A stretch of 64,000 bases of DNA from Straminergon stramineum (lineage: Eukaryota > Streptophyta > Bryopsida > Hypnales > Calliergonaceae), in assembly GCA_963920665.1 (NCBI GenBank), contig OY987273.1, positions 4,962,501 through 5,026,500 of the forward strand, written 5' to 3'. The position numbers and the translations under genes are program-made. Below the pieces are notes generated by a model that did not search any database, was not told the DNA's origin, and worked only from the letters and a program-made list of their open reading frames with translations. This document shows, piece by piece, positions 22,176 through 33,309 of the stretch; the first letter of the stretch is position 1; the number at the start of each line of letters is the position of its first letter.

Positions 22176-22887
22176 CACTATAAGAAACCCATGTTTTTTA
22201 TGACATGTCACAATTTTTTGTGACGCATTTATTGTGACGTCCAATAAAATAACTTGTATTGTTATGTCTATTGGATGTTACAATTTTGAATTCTATGCAA
22301 TTTGTACATCTAGTGCTTTTTTACTATAACTTGCATTATTGTTTTTTTCATTGAGTTATTCATGAAGTACAAAATGAGGAGTCTCTTGATAACTACAAAG
22401 AGTTTTCTTTAATTAACCCTTCATGAATTTTTTGGATTCTTGTTGAAAAGGGACTCAAGTGCTATACTTGAAATATGAAGAATTCTTCTTTATTTTTTCC
22501 ATCCTTTATTCCCTTTTCATTCCAATTCCATGACTTATGAAAATAGGGTTACAAAAACGTAATTGGATAAATGTACCAATGATTTGCAAATATTTAGAAT
22601 ATTTAGGATTAAACCCTACAATATGAACTACGTACCTTGAACAAATATTTTGCAATGTAAAGGAAGAATAACAATAATGAATTCTTGTTCGTAGAGTGAC
22701 TCAATGCAAAGAAGTTGTATTGTGTAGATGGAAATGTATAAAAATAGGTTGTACAAAATATAGGGCTTTGGAAAAGCTTTAAATTATTTTTCATAGTTGT
22801 CATTTGTGGAAAATATGGAACTTACACTAAGGTGTTCCATAATTAATAACATCAGTACAAAAATATAATGACCCTTTTGTTGTAGTG
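22176..22887. mobile_element. Possible CACTA-type non-autonomous element (~712 bp)
   Basis: The left edge is CACTATAAGAAACCC followed by TGTGAC-rich subterminal sequence and a TGTGACGTCCAATA / TATTGGATGTTACA inverted pair at 22232-22275. The right edge reads CCCTTTTGTTGTAGTG, that is CACTACAACAAAAGGG in reverse complement. No 3-bp target duplication is clear, so the call is tentative. Confidence 0.35.
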
Positions 22888-23214
22888 GAAGTATCTAATT
22901 TATGAAAGACATTGAATTGGAATCTAAATGCATGACCCAACAACCATCCATACAAATGTACATATTGTAAATGTAATTAAGATCTCATGGAGACATAGAA
23001 CTTGTGGTATGGGGATGTTGCAAATTATACAACATTATTTAGTTGTTTTCAAATAGTTTTAATTCAATGACTATTTGTTTAGGGCAACCATTAGTCATTA
23101 ATGCAAGAAGAAATTGCAATGAGCTAACCAAAAGCCCTATCGTTTACATTGTGCATAACGCATATTATCACTTACAAGTGGTATTCATAATTACGGGTGA
23201 ACTCTCGTATTTAA

Positions 23215-23365
23215 AGCATGCCATCCTAAAATGATTATGACCCCGTGGGAGATGATAATTATGCAACCCTGCAATAATTATGGTGGCACCATAGTGGAGG
23301 ATGATTATGGCACCATGGTGGAGTGTGCCAACATGCAATGATTTTAGCACCATAGTTGAGGGTAA
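23215..23365. repeat. Short tandem repeat (ATGATTATGGCACCATGGTGG-like)
   Basis: Imperfect units of about 30 bp, with core GATTATGGCACCAT and GTGGAG, repeat four to five times. The core GGCACCAT partly self-pairs. No coding signal is seen. Confidence 0.45.
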
Positions 23366-26185
23366 ATTTTGTGGATTCAATTTCCCGGTCTCTTAAGTTT
23401 TTGTCCTTCTCTCCACATTTTCCTCCATATCCATCCATTTCTTGTAATGTTTTTACTTTTTGTTCCAACTCTTTTACCCACTAGAAATAAAGCTTCATAG
23501 GGGGGTTATAATCATCCGATAATCGATATCATTAATTAATTTCTTTTAGGTTTAGTCTAGGTCTATAACATTTTTTTCCTTGTATTATTGTATAAAATAT
23601 TTGTGGAGTGCTTCATTAATAAAAAAATTGGATTGACATTCAACGCATTTACTTAGCATCCTCCGACATGTGCAACACTAAAATTTGGTTGGGTTCATAT
23701 GATGTTCTTTAGAATGTGCTACACATTCTTGGTCTTTTGTGAAGTAGGTTGTACAATTAAACTGTACAGGAAAGGATGAATTTTTTTCATCAATTTACCT
23801 TGGAAATGCCATGTACCTTTTTTTCAAAATGTAACACAACTTCAATTTATCGTGAATCCTAGTTCTTCAAAACACTTATAAGTTGTTAGATTCTATGGTC
23901 ATACATGTAGTTACTATATTTTTGAATCCTAAAACATGGGTTTTGAACACTACAACAAATACTTCATTGCATTATTTCTCCACATTCTAATTTTATATTA
24001 GGAATTCGGTGTCAATTTGATGTAAGTATTTCAAAAAAAAGTTTGTAATGAAATATCTCATGACAAAATTTAAATTGTGTTATTTCATGATTAAATAACA
24101 ATGTCAAAAAATGAATTAAATGAATAAAATTTATTTTGCACTTGGGAGGATCCAATGTTGGAAAGGCATTAAAGTGCAACATTACCAAAAGATCTTGCAA
24201 AAAGGAAGAATGAAATTCCAAATATTTTAAATAATTATAATGCATGAGAACGTGTTCTCTTTTTGTATACTAAACATTGTCATTGACTGGAAGAGTAACT
24301 ACTTTCTATAGTTTAAAGAAATCAATTTATGATAAACCAACTAATCATAACCAAATGTATGAAAGTAAATTATCAAAGGAAATCTACATATCTTTCCATT
24401 TCAACAATAGTGGAAACATGGAACTTATGGAAATATTTCAAAAAAATGAACAATGTCAATAAGAAATAGAATTCATGATTTGCAATAACTTGAATATTCC
24501 AATTTACATATGCTATTGAATTATTATTAATCCATATGCAAATGAATGAATTAAATTTTATGAACAAAAAAGATTTATGGAAACGTGGAATTTGTTTTAT
24601 TCAAAATATATTTGGTAATATGACCCTAAAAATGAAATTCTATATTTATTAAAACTAGTTAATTAAACATTCTAAAAAGGATCTAAAGCCTTGGAAAGTA
24701 CAAGTATGACTAACTTTGTCTATTTGACATGTGTGTAACCATTGAGAACGTTGGATTGATTTCATGAAAATGAAAGACCAGAAAAGTGTAAATAATAAGC
24801 CACATCCTTTGAAATGTATGTTATGGTCATTGTCATTGTCACTTGAAGGTAACATTCACAATCATTGGACAATGAGTTTCATATGTGCTACCATGCAATG
24901 AGTGATATGGCAAAATTTTGCATACACGCCATCATTCAATTTCTCATTTTTTGTGCCATATAAGTCCCCTTCAAACCAATTACTCTTGCTATTAGGCATA
25001 AACAAATTGCGTACTAAATTTGTGTCTATGACGACAAATTCGGCACTCCCAATTGAAGAACAAGAATGTTCTTTGGCATGCCCATTGGAAATTGTGCTAA
25101 AAACTACATGGAGCCAACTACTTTTCTAATTTTGAAATAACCCAAATTTTTTTGATGTGCAAAGATTATTTCATGCTTATGAATCCCTAAACCCTAAACC
25201 CTGGAAACCCTAACCCTGAAGCTCTACAAACCCCAATTCCTGCCAAGAAAAACTTTTCTTCCGCGAATATTTATATTTTTGGGCGGTTGGTGGGAATGTT
25301 TTAAATGTGGATTCTATCTTTACTTTAAAATAGAAAGAGAATTTCCGCTCCCTTAAGATGAGGAAATCATTACAATACAAGTGGACTTCATTCTAAATAA
25401 ATCTAAGCATGAACTATAAAACCATTATGAAGGGAATATATCCATAGTTCATGGCTCCATAGTTTCCGTTGCGTCATTCCCTGATCCCACATTCCATGTA
25501 GTATTTATGGTGTGGAGGTGCAAAGTACATCGAAATTCCAGGGATATTGTTAATGGAAAGCCTTGCATTGAAAATCGTGAAATGACTTGGCACCATTTGT
25601 TCACACTAGGAGCTAGGTGTACCTCAACATGCCCACTCCTAGATTTCTCTTTCCATCCTTCTCTTGTATCTGATTTGGCTTCTGCATGCACCTCTCTATC
25701 ATTCTCTATGTATTCAACTTTTGTCGCTCAAGTTTTGTGAAGACTTTGCAGACTCGTGGATTGTTTTGTTGTTCATAGTCGCATTCTATCGCCAGGCGTT
25801 GTATCGCATAGCGTTTCATGTGAGTCATTCCACTTTGTTTGCAGACATGTAGTGTTCTTTATTGAATTGGTTTCAAGACTTGTCGATAGCTATGCTTTCT
25901 TTTTTAGATAATGGTAGTTCGTAGGTGCGTTGTTATCTTCTTTGGAGATGATGTTTTTGTGCATTGTATTTTGTACATTGCAATGCATTTTCTGTTTCAT
26001 TTCGTTATTCGATAAGTTCATACTAGCAATGTGAATGTCTATCTGTTTTTGTTGTCTAGGAATTTCGGATGTCTATTAATAGACATCCTTCTTGAACATT
26101 TAATAGTGTTCAATGCACCTGGAAAATAGGGAACAATTTATCCCGAATCTATCTGAATGGTCATGTACATCAATGCCATCCATTT
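23366..26185. other. AT-rich spacer of the 19.7-kb element, no gene seen
   Basis: Only chance frames are present. At 25186-25215 two and a half telomere-type units (CCCTAAACCCTAAACCCTGG) occur, which could be a telo-box-like promoter element or chance. The DNA is otherwise AT-rich with no family signal. Confidence 0.35.
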
Positions 26186-26191
26186 CACTCC

Positions 26192-26904
26192 ATTTAGATC
26201 GATTCGAGCTGAAATGATAATATACGTGTAACTATGTAATTTATATAACGATCATAATTCTAATACGTAGAGTAGAGACCCATGGTGCATTTCAAATCGA
26301 ATCGATTTGAACTGCCTTCTCGGCTATGAAATATTATTGATTCTGACACTAGTTCTGTAGTTCAGCTCTATTCGAGATGAACTATATTATTGGTAATTCA
26401 ATATTACTAGTTTGACATTGACTTTGCAGTTCAACTCTATTCGAGCTAAAGTGCACTATTGATATTGTAGATTCCATGGAATATCTTGGATTTGAGTATT
26501 ATATATTCAGATTTGAATGATCCTAAATCTTCATTGCAAGAGTTTGTCTGGAATCGAAATGATATGCAGGAGATATGATTTCTCAAAAAAGAAATTATTA
26601 ATTAAGTTGTTTCATATTCATATATAAAGTATTTTATTGCAGATTAGATCGTATCGAGCTAATCAGTTCATATAGTAATGTTCATGACTACTATTAAATG
26701 GCAATGATTTAGTTATGAGAATGAGACTAAAAATTGAGTAAAATTGTTGCGAGATGAAATTGCGTGCATTGCGCTTTATATTGCAATGCATTAATGATAT
26801 TTCACATAATTGTTTGAAATCTAAGTTGGTATAAATAAGAGTTAACATTGAAATACTTTGGGTTCAATCTCGATAGGTGAATCAGCTCGACTCAACCTAA
26901 ATTG
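26192..26904. promoter_or_regulatory. Palindrome cluster upstream of the rightward gene (6 sites)
   Basis: Six copies of the palindrome family seen at 14.3-19.2 kb lie at 26193-26214, 26290-26313, 26359-26383, 26430-26450, 26643-26665 and 26880-26903. The second (TTCAAATCGAATCGATTTGA plus A) is a perfect odd-centred palindrome. The cluster ends about 200 bp before the DUF7869-like coding frame, mirroring the cluster before the leftward gene. Confidence 0.6.
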
Positions 26905-27089
26905 TTTGTATTGAACATATGACTTCATAGTGTTGTATATGTCTTATGATTTCCATTTGATGTGTAGACAATATGAATTCCACTACCAACCCAATCGACA
27001 ATATGAGCTCTTGAGACGACAAATTTCCACTTCTTGAGGGAATGAATGCAAGCATTCCGGAATGTAAGGAACTTCCACGCTGATTCTAG

Positions 27090-29816
27090 AACACCAAGTG
27101 CGTCACTTTGTACAACAATGAAGATCTCCTTGTTGGAGAAGGTACTTGCCATAGTATCAACTCAGACCTTGTCCTTGGTGCCAATGGTCCTCTTGGAGAC
27201 ACTCATGTTGTAGTACACATTTCGAAGACATATTCTGATGTGGACATCCCCCAAGAGCAAGTGTACTCATTGATAGCTTGGCCTATCAAGCTAGTCCATT
27301 GCCATGGTGCAAGCCTTCACAATCATGAGTCCTGCGATAATTTCAACTATTTGCAAGAGAGTTTGTTGAACCCGACCTCTTCAACATCTACCCGGCCATA
27401 TTCAAGTTCCATCTGAAATACCCCTCGTGAGAGTTCTCTTAAATCAAAGGATCTCCTCACTGAAGAATCCATAAACGTAGTATCTAGCAAAATTTGTTGC
27501 AGCCAAAATTGCATTCAACCATTTCTGAGGGAGAAGATTCGGACATTCCGTGAACGGATGTACCATAATTCAACGTTCAAGCACAGAGCCTTTATGAAGA
27601 CTGATGTGCATAGACAAATTCATCGTGATTCACGCGGGCGAAGGATGGTGACGGTGGAAGGGATTAATGTTTGCATGCGAGCATGGATGCATATTTCTAG
27701 GGTCCCAGAGGCCACTTTTTATTAGTACCAAACTTATATGAAGGACAGTCGAGAGGCAAGGCCTCACGGTAATTCTGGATTGGTGAAGCCAAGGAAATAC
27801 ACTCAACAAGCAACTGCAACATTGAAGTGCATCTTGGAGAAGGAGGCAGATCACATGCCACATCATGCTCATACAATGAAGTCTAGGGAGAAGGTCGTCT
27901 CCATGATTCTTCCGCCTACCTTTCAGTGGAAGGATCAAATTGAAAAAATCAATGAAGCCAATGCCGCCTTCGGATTGAAGGAGGTCTCAACTTCAAACTT
28001 GAGCAAGATTAGATCAGTTAGGTTTCCAAAGTATGATGTGAAGAAGCCAGGAGATAATTTTGCTCAGTGCTTTGTTTGTGACCAATTGTAGGAGCTCAGA
28101 AAGGGTGCTTTTCCGGGGTCTCATACTGCCTTGAAGTGGTCGCGGAGATTGGACAAACATCTTGCCATTGCTCGTGCTCACAGGGAGTTGTACTATGCAA
28201 ATCATTACCGATCACATAATTTCCAACACAAGTGTCTTACAATTATGCATGACAAGATGGATCATGCCAAAACTGCTTCTCCGGTCTTTTCCCACAAGAG
28301 TAAAGAACTTGATGGGCTTGTGAAGTTGCCCGTGTCTGTCACTGGCATGATTGCGCATGGTCATGCAGATGTGCGCTACGCACATTATGGCTTGGATCTA
28401 TTTCCCCACGATTCAGACTACACCATTGGCTCTATGGCCAAACTATTGCGAGATTTGGAGGAGCCACCAAAGTCTTCTTCTCGGCAATTGTTTGTGAGGT
28501 CAGGGTTGTCAAATTTGTTTGGTGCAATGCTTCAAGGCGCGGGAATGTGCATAGCGTTGCTATCCCCACCGCCAATTACTTTAGTTTCAGCGACTCTGTT
28601 GCCACCCATTCTAAATGTGCAGATGGACAATGCCACTAGGGACAACAAGAACAAATATGTCTTTTGCTTTTGGTCTCTACTTGTTGCAAACAAGATCTTT
28701 CGTGAAGTGTATGTGAACTTCATGATTGTGGGTCATACACATGACGATATTGATGCACTATTTGGAAGGTGGAGCATATTGCTAAGGAAGGAGAACTTCC
28801 CTACAATTCCCTCACTCATGAAGTCATTTATGGATGTGGAATCCATTCCTACCATCCCTCACCTTATAGAGGAGGTGCCCGATTTCAAGGATTTTATTGC
28901 AGGTTCATTTGTGGACGAAGATGAGATATTCGTTGGACATACAAAGCCACAACAAGTGAAGTTTTACTTAGATTCCATAGGGTGTCCAGTCATGAAGTAC
29001 AAATTGTTGTACACCGATGAGAATTGGTTAGGGGAGGATGGTAGAGGCATCAAGTTGTGGAAAGAAGATGTAGAAGGGCGAAGTTTGTGGCCTCGTGGAG
29101 TGCTGCTGCTAGTTCAACAACGTCCCATGAGAGGCGTCGAAGATATTTTGAAAGGGATATCTGGATTTGTCAAGTACTGGGAGAAGTTGTGTAATGCAGA
29201 TGTCACTAGAGAATACCGGAGGTGCTATGAGCATTTGGTTCACTATTGGCATGATGTAAGGGTAGCATTGTTGGAACCAGTACCTACCTCTATTGTTTTG
29301 AAGGATGGATTCTAGCTGACAACTCGTGTTCAAGCAATTGGAGTGGACGAAGTAGGAGAAGATGGTGAGGATTGTGAAGAGTTTGGAGAAGATGATGCCT
29401 ATGTTGAGCCTTTGCGGGGTCGCCCACAACCATCCTTTAGGGTGGGTCGAGATCTCTTTGAAGGCTACTTTGTGGCAGTTCGACCTGCCGATGGTGACAC
29501 TCGACCAGTTTGGATTGTGAGGGCGTTGTCTAATCCAAACTGTAACCCTGAGAAACTGAATTGTGTTCTCATTCAATACTTTCGCCCAACATCGAGGAGT
29601 CAAGATGTTCAACACTTCTACACAAGATGGGATAGTGAAAGAGGTTTACATTGGAAGGTTGATATAACTGATCCACCTATTTGGGAAGAAACCAATGCTC
29701 TCATGACAACGTGGAAGTCTCAAATTAAAAAGGATACTCGCCAATGTTTGCTTAAGATCCCAGCTGCTCAAATTGAAATCATCAAGCAAAGTTTGGCTTC
29801 GTATACTTTGTCTTAA
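27090..29816 (+). pseudogene. DUF7869-like (DDE-transposase-like) protein, nonsense-decayed
   Basis: A single reading frame of about 900 codons has no frameshift and is broken only by TGA (27414), TAG (27723), TAG (28089) and TAG (29313). Landmarks in order are: DIPQEQVYSLIAWPIKLVH; QPFLREKIRTFRERMY; MHISRVPEATFY; then TIMHDKMDHAKTASP (about 28245), GMIAHGHADVRYAHYGLDLF, VQMDNATRDNKNKYVFCFW (about 28618-28675), NFMIVGHTHDDIDALFGRW (about 28720-28770); and a C-terminal part with RPVWIVRALSNPNCNP and VLIQYFRPTS. The D...DN...GHTHDDID series is the signature I associate with DUF7869 proteins of plants and protists. An RNase H/DDE-type transposase role is plausible but unproven. It lies in the 19.7-kb element, divergent from the leftward cluster. 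Confidence 0.7.
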
Positions 29817-30321
29817 ATATAGCATTGGTTGGGTCGGGTCCGAATATATTGTTAGCTACATGTGATAGAGTGTTATTTGTTTTTTATGTGTCTACAATAT
29901 GCTTTCACATTATTGTCAAGGATATTATTTTGTTTTCTTATGAATAAGGGGTTGGGGACTTAGATTAGTGATTGTTTAACTATAGCTTACCATGAGTAGG
30001 ATTTAGAGCTTTGGTTTGTTTGTAGGGAGTACATGTTTGGGTGTTACCCTTGCAACATTCAAGTCGCATGTGCAATATGTATACCGTAGTAATATATTTT
30101 GTATGACATTTTATATATACTTGGTTGCAAAAGACATGCATTTTTTGACCAAATACATAGGATCTTTGTTTTAAAACATGATATTGATTGCATGACTCTC
30201 ATTTTCATGGAAATTGCTACTTTGAATTAATTAATTAAGTAATCATCAAGTTGAATTTTAGCCCACTCAATTCACAAATTGTACTTGCAAAGGCCAAATA
30301 CTATTTTGAGAGGGTCCAACT
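29817..30321. other. AT-rich 3' flank of the DUF7869-like gene
   Basis: No gene is present. It runs from the DUF7869-like stop codon to the right terminal inverted repeat and would hold the transcript end and subterminal sequence of the element. Confidence 0.4.
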
Positions 30322-30346
30322 CTCCCATTTTAATGAATATGATGTT
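30322..30346 (-). repeat. Right 25-bp terminal inverted repeat
   Basis: It is the exact reverse complement of 10680-10704. On the plus strand it starts CTCCCATTTTAATG and ends TATGATGTT. Confidence 0.75.
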
Positions 30347-30426
30347 CTAACTCTAAACTAACTTCCTAATGTATATCATTCTTTGCATTTTTGATGATTA
30401 TACACCTTCTCGGGATGATTGTATAG

Positions 30427-31350
30427 AAGCAGAAGTTTGGAATCAACCTTGTGGTGAAGGACTTAGGTACGAAAGGAAAATCCAATTTCTCTTTCAAGTG
30501 CACAACCACAATGGTCAAGGCCGGTGTAGACATTGCACGGAACGACATGGTGATGAACTACACCCACCCAGATGACATGATCATGAATGACAAAAAGCCT
30601 TGGCGGGGCACTCACGAAAAAGACCCACGGTTCTTTCAAATCTTGCTTGAAGCTACGAGCGTTGAAGGAGATGTGATTCTTGACTGCACTGCATCCACTT
30701 GTCAGTATTCTATTCAACTACTCAGCATTGCAAGTGCAATCAATCTACAATTAGAGTCATTCAAATAATATATTCGAATTTCCTTGCCTCCAAATGCTTT
30801 GATTATTGCTTGTCATGGCATGGGCCGACACGTTGTGGCTTTGGAGGAGAACAAGGACATTTACGATGCCATCCTCAAACCTATGCAAAAGTCCACAATG
30901 GCCAAGGCAACAACTCCACCACCAACGACAATTGCAGTTTCGCAAGATCTTGATGAAATGTTTGTGAAGCCTTGCAAATTTGTTCGGAAGGGAAAATTCA
31001 GTAAGTAAGTTGGCACTTTTTATATTCTCTCTTTGCAGGGGGCCTTTGACTTTCCAGAACTCTAACATTGTGCCATTTTGGTTTGCAATCATCGAGGATT
31101 GATTACACTTGATGCTATCACGAAAGAATCAAGTCTACTCTTCAATCCAGAGAAGACTTATGAGCTTCCAGTTTATGCCAACTAGATGGCAATGGCCTTT
31201 GCAGATTTTGGTTGCTCCAAACCAAAATGCCATAAATACGCTTATGCTCTAAATGTCTTACAGTTCATAGATGGATCTGCATCTAAGGGTATAGAGTCTT
31301 CAAACTCATCAAAGACCTCCGATTCTTTGACCGAGTCCACAACGACTTAG
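30427..31350 (+). pseudogene. C-terminal exons of the outer methyltransferase-like gene (motif I)
   Basis: After a TATAG acceptor, a phase-0 frame reads KQKFGINLVVKDLGTKGKSN, then CTTTMVKAGVDIARNDMVMN, KKPWRGTHEKDPRFFQILLE and GDVILDCTAST. About 90 bp later it resumes with IIACHGMGRHVVALEENKDI and YDAILKPM. VILDCTAST followed by ACxxMGRHxVALExxKDIYDA matches motif I and the following helix of beta-class N4/N6 amino-methyltransferases (VLDPF-GSGTT...A...GR...E). About 31130-31350 gives a Cys-containing tail (FADFGCSKPKCHKYAYALNVL) after a TAG stop. The segment supplies what the 6.5-10.66 kb gene lacks, in the right order, strand and phase. The stops and the gap within motif I mark it as decayed. 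Confidence 0.6.
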
Positions 31351-31639
31351 ACTTATGAGATTGACGTATCTCATCAGTCATGCTATTATGTATTAATTTC
31401 TATTATGATTGGATTTGTGTGTTTTATGGCTATATCTTGGTCTTTTGTTGCTCTAATTTGCATTGTTTGTCAAAAGAGTCTCCTCTATTTTGATTACATT
31501 TCATTGCACAATAAACCGCGAATCTAAAAAAGACATATGTGCTTCAACTTTTGGAAAATCAAATCTACATTGTATGAGCTTTTTACTTTCTTATATCCAG
31601 AGTCATAGGTTCCTCATCCCCTTTTTCTTGATTCGAAAT

Positions 31640-31870
31640 TTCTTGCTCACAAGTTCACAAGCTCACAAGTTCACAAGTTCACAGGCTCACATGCTAGCAA
31701 CCTTGCTTCAGCTTGTCACATTGCACAATTCGAATGATTGGAGCAGATGGAAGGTCTGTCCACCTGGCAAACGGCCTACTAGCAAATGGGCAGTTGGCGG
31801 ACGAGTGGTCGGTAGATGGGCGGATGGCGAACTAGCCGATGGGCAGACGGGCAAAGGGTGGATGGGGCTT
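31640..31870. repeat. Short-period repeats: CACAAGTT array and a G-rich array
   Basis: 31648-31690 is a (TCACAAGT/C)n array. 31755-31860 is a purine/G-rich stretch with recurring TGGGCAG / GGCGGA / CTAGC words. A chance frame spans both. The surrounding DNA is AT-rich, so the G-rich patch stands out. Confidence 0.45.
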
Positions 31871-31874
31871 CCAC

Positions 31875-32725
31875 TTCTAATGCATAGTTAGTGAATCTTC
31901 AAAGTTCAAACAATCAAACTACAGAATAAAAGACGGAAAGCAAATTCAACAGAGACTTGACGGATCCAAATTAAACTTTACAAATCTCATTTCAAATTTT
32001 TTCATTGGAAATCTAAAGTGCATCTTTGTAGTAAATCAGTTTTTTCCACAAACATCGAGGTCCATAACACCAAAAACGAAGTACAACTCTATTTGCAACA
32101 CATAACCCCTTTAATTCACAACCCATGGTTTCATAAGAAACCACTCAAAATTGACACTTACATTAGTTACATAGCATTGATAAATAATAATAGTGAAGAG
32201 CCAAAGAATTATTTTTTAAATTTAGGTGCAAGGGAATGTTTAACTATTTGCATCTTATATTATAGTACCATGACAAACTGAAAATGACAATGTGTGGAAG
32301 AATCTTTAAAGCCTTCGACAATTTACATTGCAACATTATGATATGTAAAGTGAACGAAACATGGTTTTCCATTTCTGCATATTTCACTAATATATTGATT
32401 GATTATGCAAACTTTGAGCCCCTTTCACTTCAATTTTTATTTATTATAATGGAGGGCTTGAAATTTATTATTTTTTAATGAAGGGCTTAGAATTACTAAC
32501 TCTACATGAATGCATGATCAAACATTGAGTTCAAAGTGTGAATTAAATATATCAACAAAGGCACTCAAAGTTTCACTCTTAGAAAATTTGTTCACTACAC
32601 ATAGGTTAAAGATTCTAGGACATTCTAACTAATTAACAGACGCTTATGTGAACTGTGAGATTGTTATGCCAATGAGTGTGCTTTCTTTTGGGAACGTGAG
32701 GACAGAAAATCATTCATCCTAAAAT
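31875..32725. other. AT-rich DNA, nothing recognised
   Basis: Short chance frames only, with no domain or repeat signal. Confidence 0.4.
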
Positions 32726-32729
32726 GGAG

Positions 32730-33309
32730 TTCACTTCTAAAGGACCATTGTCCCCTCAGGGGACAAAATGGATTTTGGGCAAGTTCCTAGGACCACAATT
32801 TTTACTGAAACTTTTTTAAACTTTCTTATAAGATAGAAAAAATGATTAGGTTCGTGCCTTTGTGGAAATATAATTCTTATTTCAGTTGGTGCCCAAGAGC
32901 AAAAGTTATGCCATCTTAAACATAATTTTTGCGTCACCAAGCAGAAAAATAAATTCACAAAAATTTGAAATTACATTTTTCAAAATTTTTGCTCTTAGAA
33001 ATTATATTCTTGTCTACATGTCAAGCTTCGATTCATTCCATGTACATTGGTGATGTGAAAGTTATGAACAATCTTGTTTTCCGGGCAATATGAGCATCTC
33101 CTTGAAAAAATAACTTTGAATGCTAATATATTTCGATCTGCATGGCCCTAAACCCTGAAATTTTTACCACTTGGTTTAAGACAAGTAAAGTACAAGATCC
33201 TATCATAAGATTCTAAAAAAAGTATTTTTTTAGTTCTCTAACATGAATGCAACAAAAATGACGGTTTTGAGTGTTTTTTCACAAAAAATTGGCCTTAGTC
33301 CTTTAGGGG
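32730..33309 (-). mobile_element. TTAA MITE family 1, short inverted copy
   Basis: The right edge CCTTTAGGGG followed by TTAA (33310-33313) matches the ends of the 934-bp copies at 46.2 and 55.1 kb. Read on the minus strand, the next 130 bp (AAAAAACACTCAAAACCGTCA, later AGGATCTTGTA) align with the left part of those copies. The opposite end is eroded (TTCTAAAGGACCATT near 32736). It is a diverged, shortened copy in the opposite orientation. Confidence 0.5.

Larger units (their letters stand above)
10678..30348. mobile_element. Inserted ~19.7-kb element bounded by 25-bp terminal inverted repeats
   Basis: The 25-bp sequence at 10680-10704 (starts AACATCATATTC, ends AATGGGAG) occurs as an exact reverse complement at 30322-30346. 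The two copies sit 24 bp inside the splice donor of a methyltransferase exon (10655) and about 80 bp before the next exon of the same protein (30427), both in phase 0. Removing the interval leaves an intron of about 100 bp, the same size as the gene's other introns. The heptamer CTCTAAA lies on both outer sides (10674-10680 and 30351-30357) and may be remains of a target duplication, although it does not abut the right repeat exactly. Inside are a leftward multi-domain gene (18.3-11.5 kb) and a rightward DUF7869-like gene (27.1-29.8 kb). I infer a nested DNA transposon; the superfamily is not determined. Confidence 0.65.

Noticed and set aside
23949..23975. CACTACAACAAA string as another CACTA element end
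   Set aside because: No matching inverted end or target duplication could be paired with it.
25186..25215. Interstitial telomere repeat
   Set aside because: Only about two and a half CCCTAAA units; too short to claim a telomere relic, and CCCTAAA-like words are common in plant promoters.
27414..29315. Alternative genetic code or programmed readthrough in the DUF7869-like frame
   Set aside because: Four stops of two types at unconserved places, in a repeat; neighbouring elements show the same decay, and the flippase gene uses the standard code.
31640..31690. CRISPR-like array (CACAAGTT repeats)
   Set aside because: Continuous short-period repeat without spacers, in a plant nuclear context.
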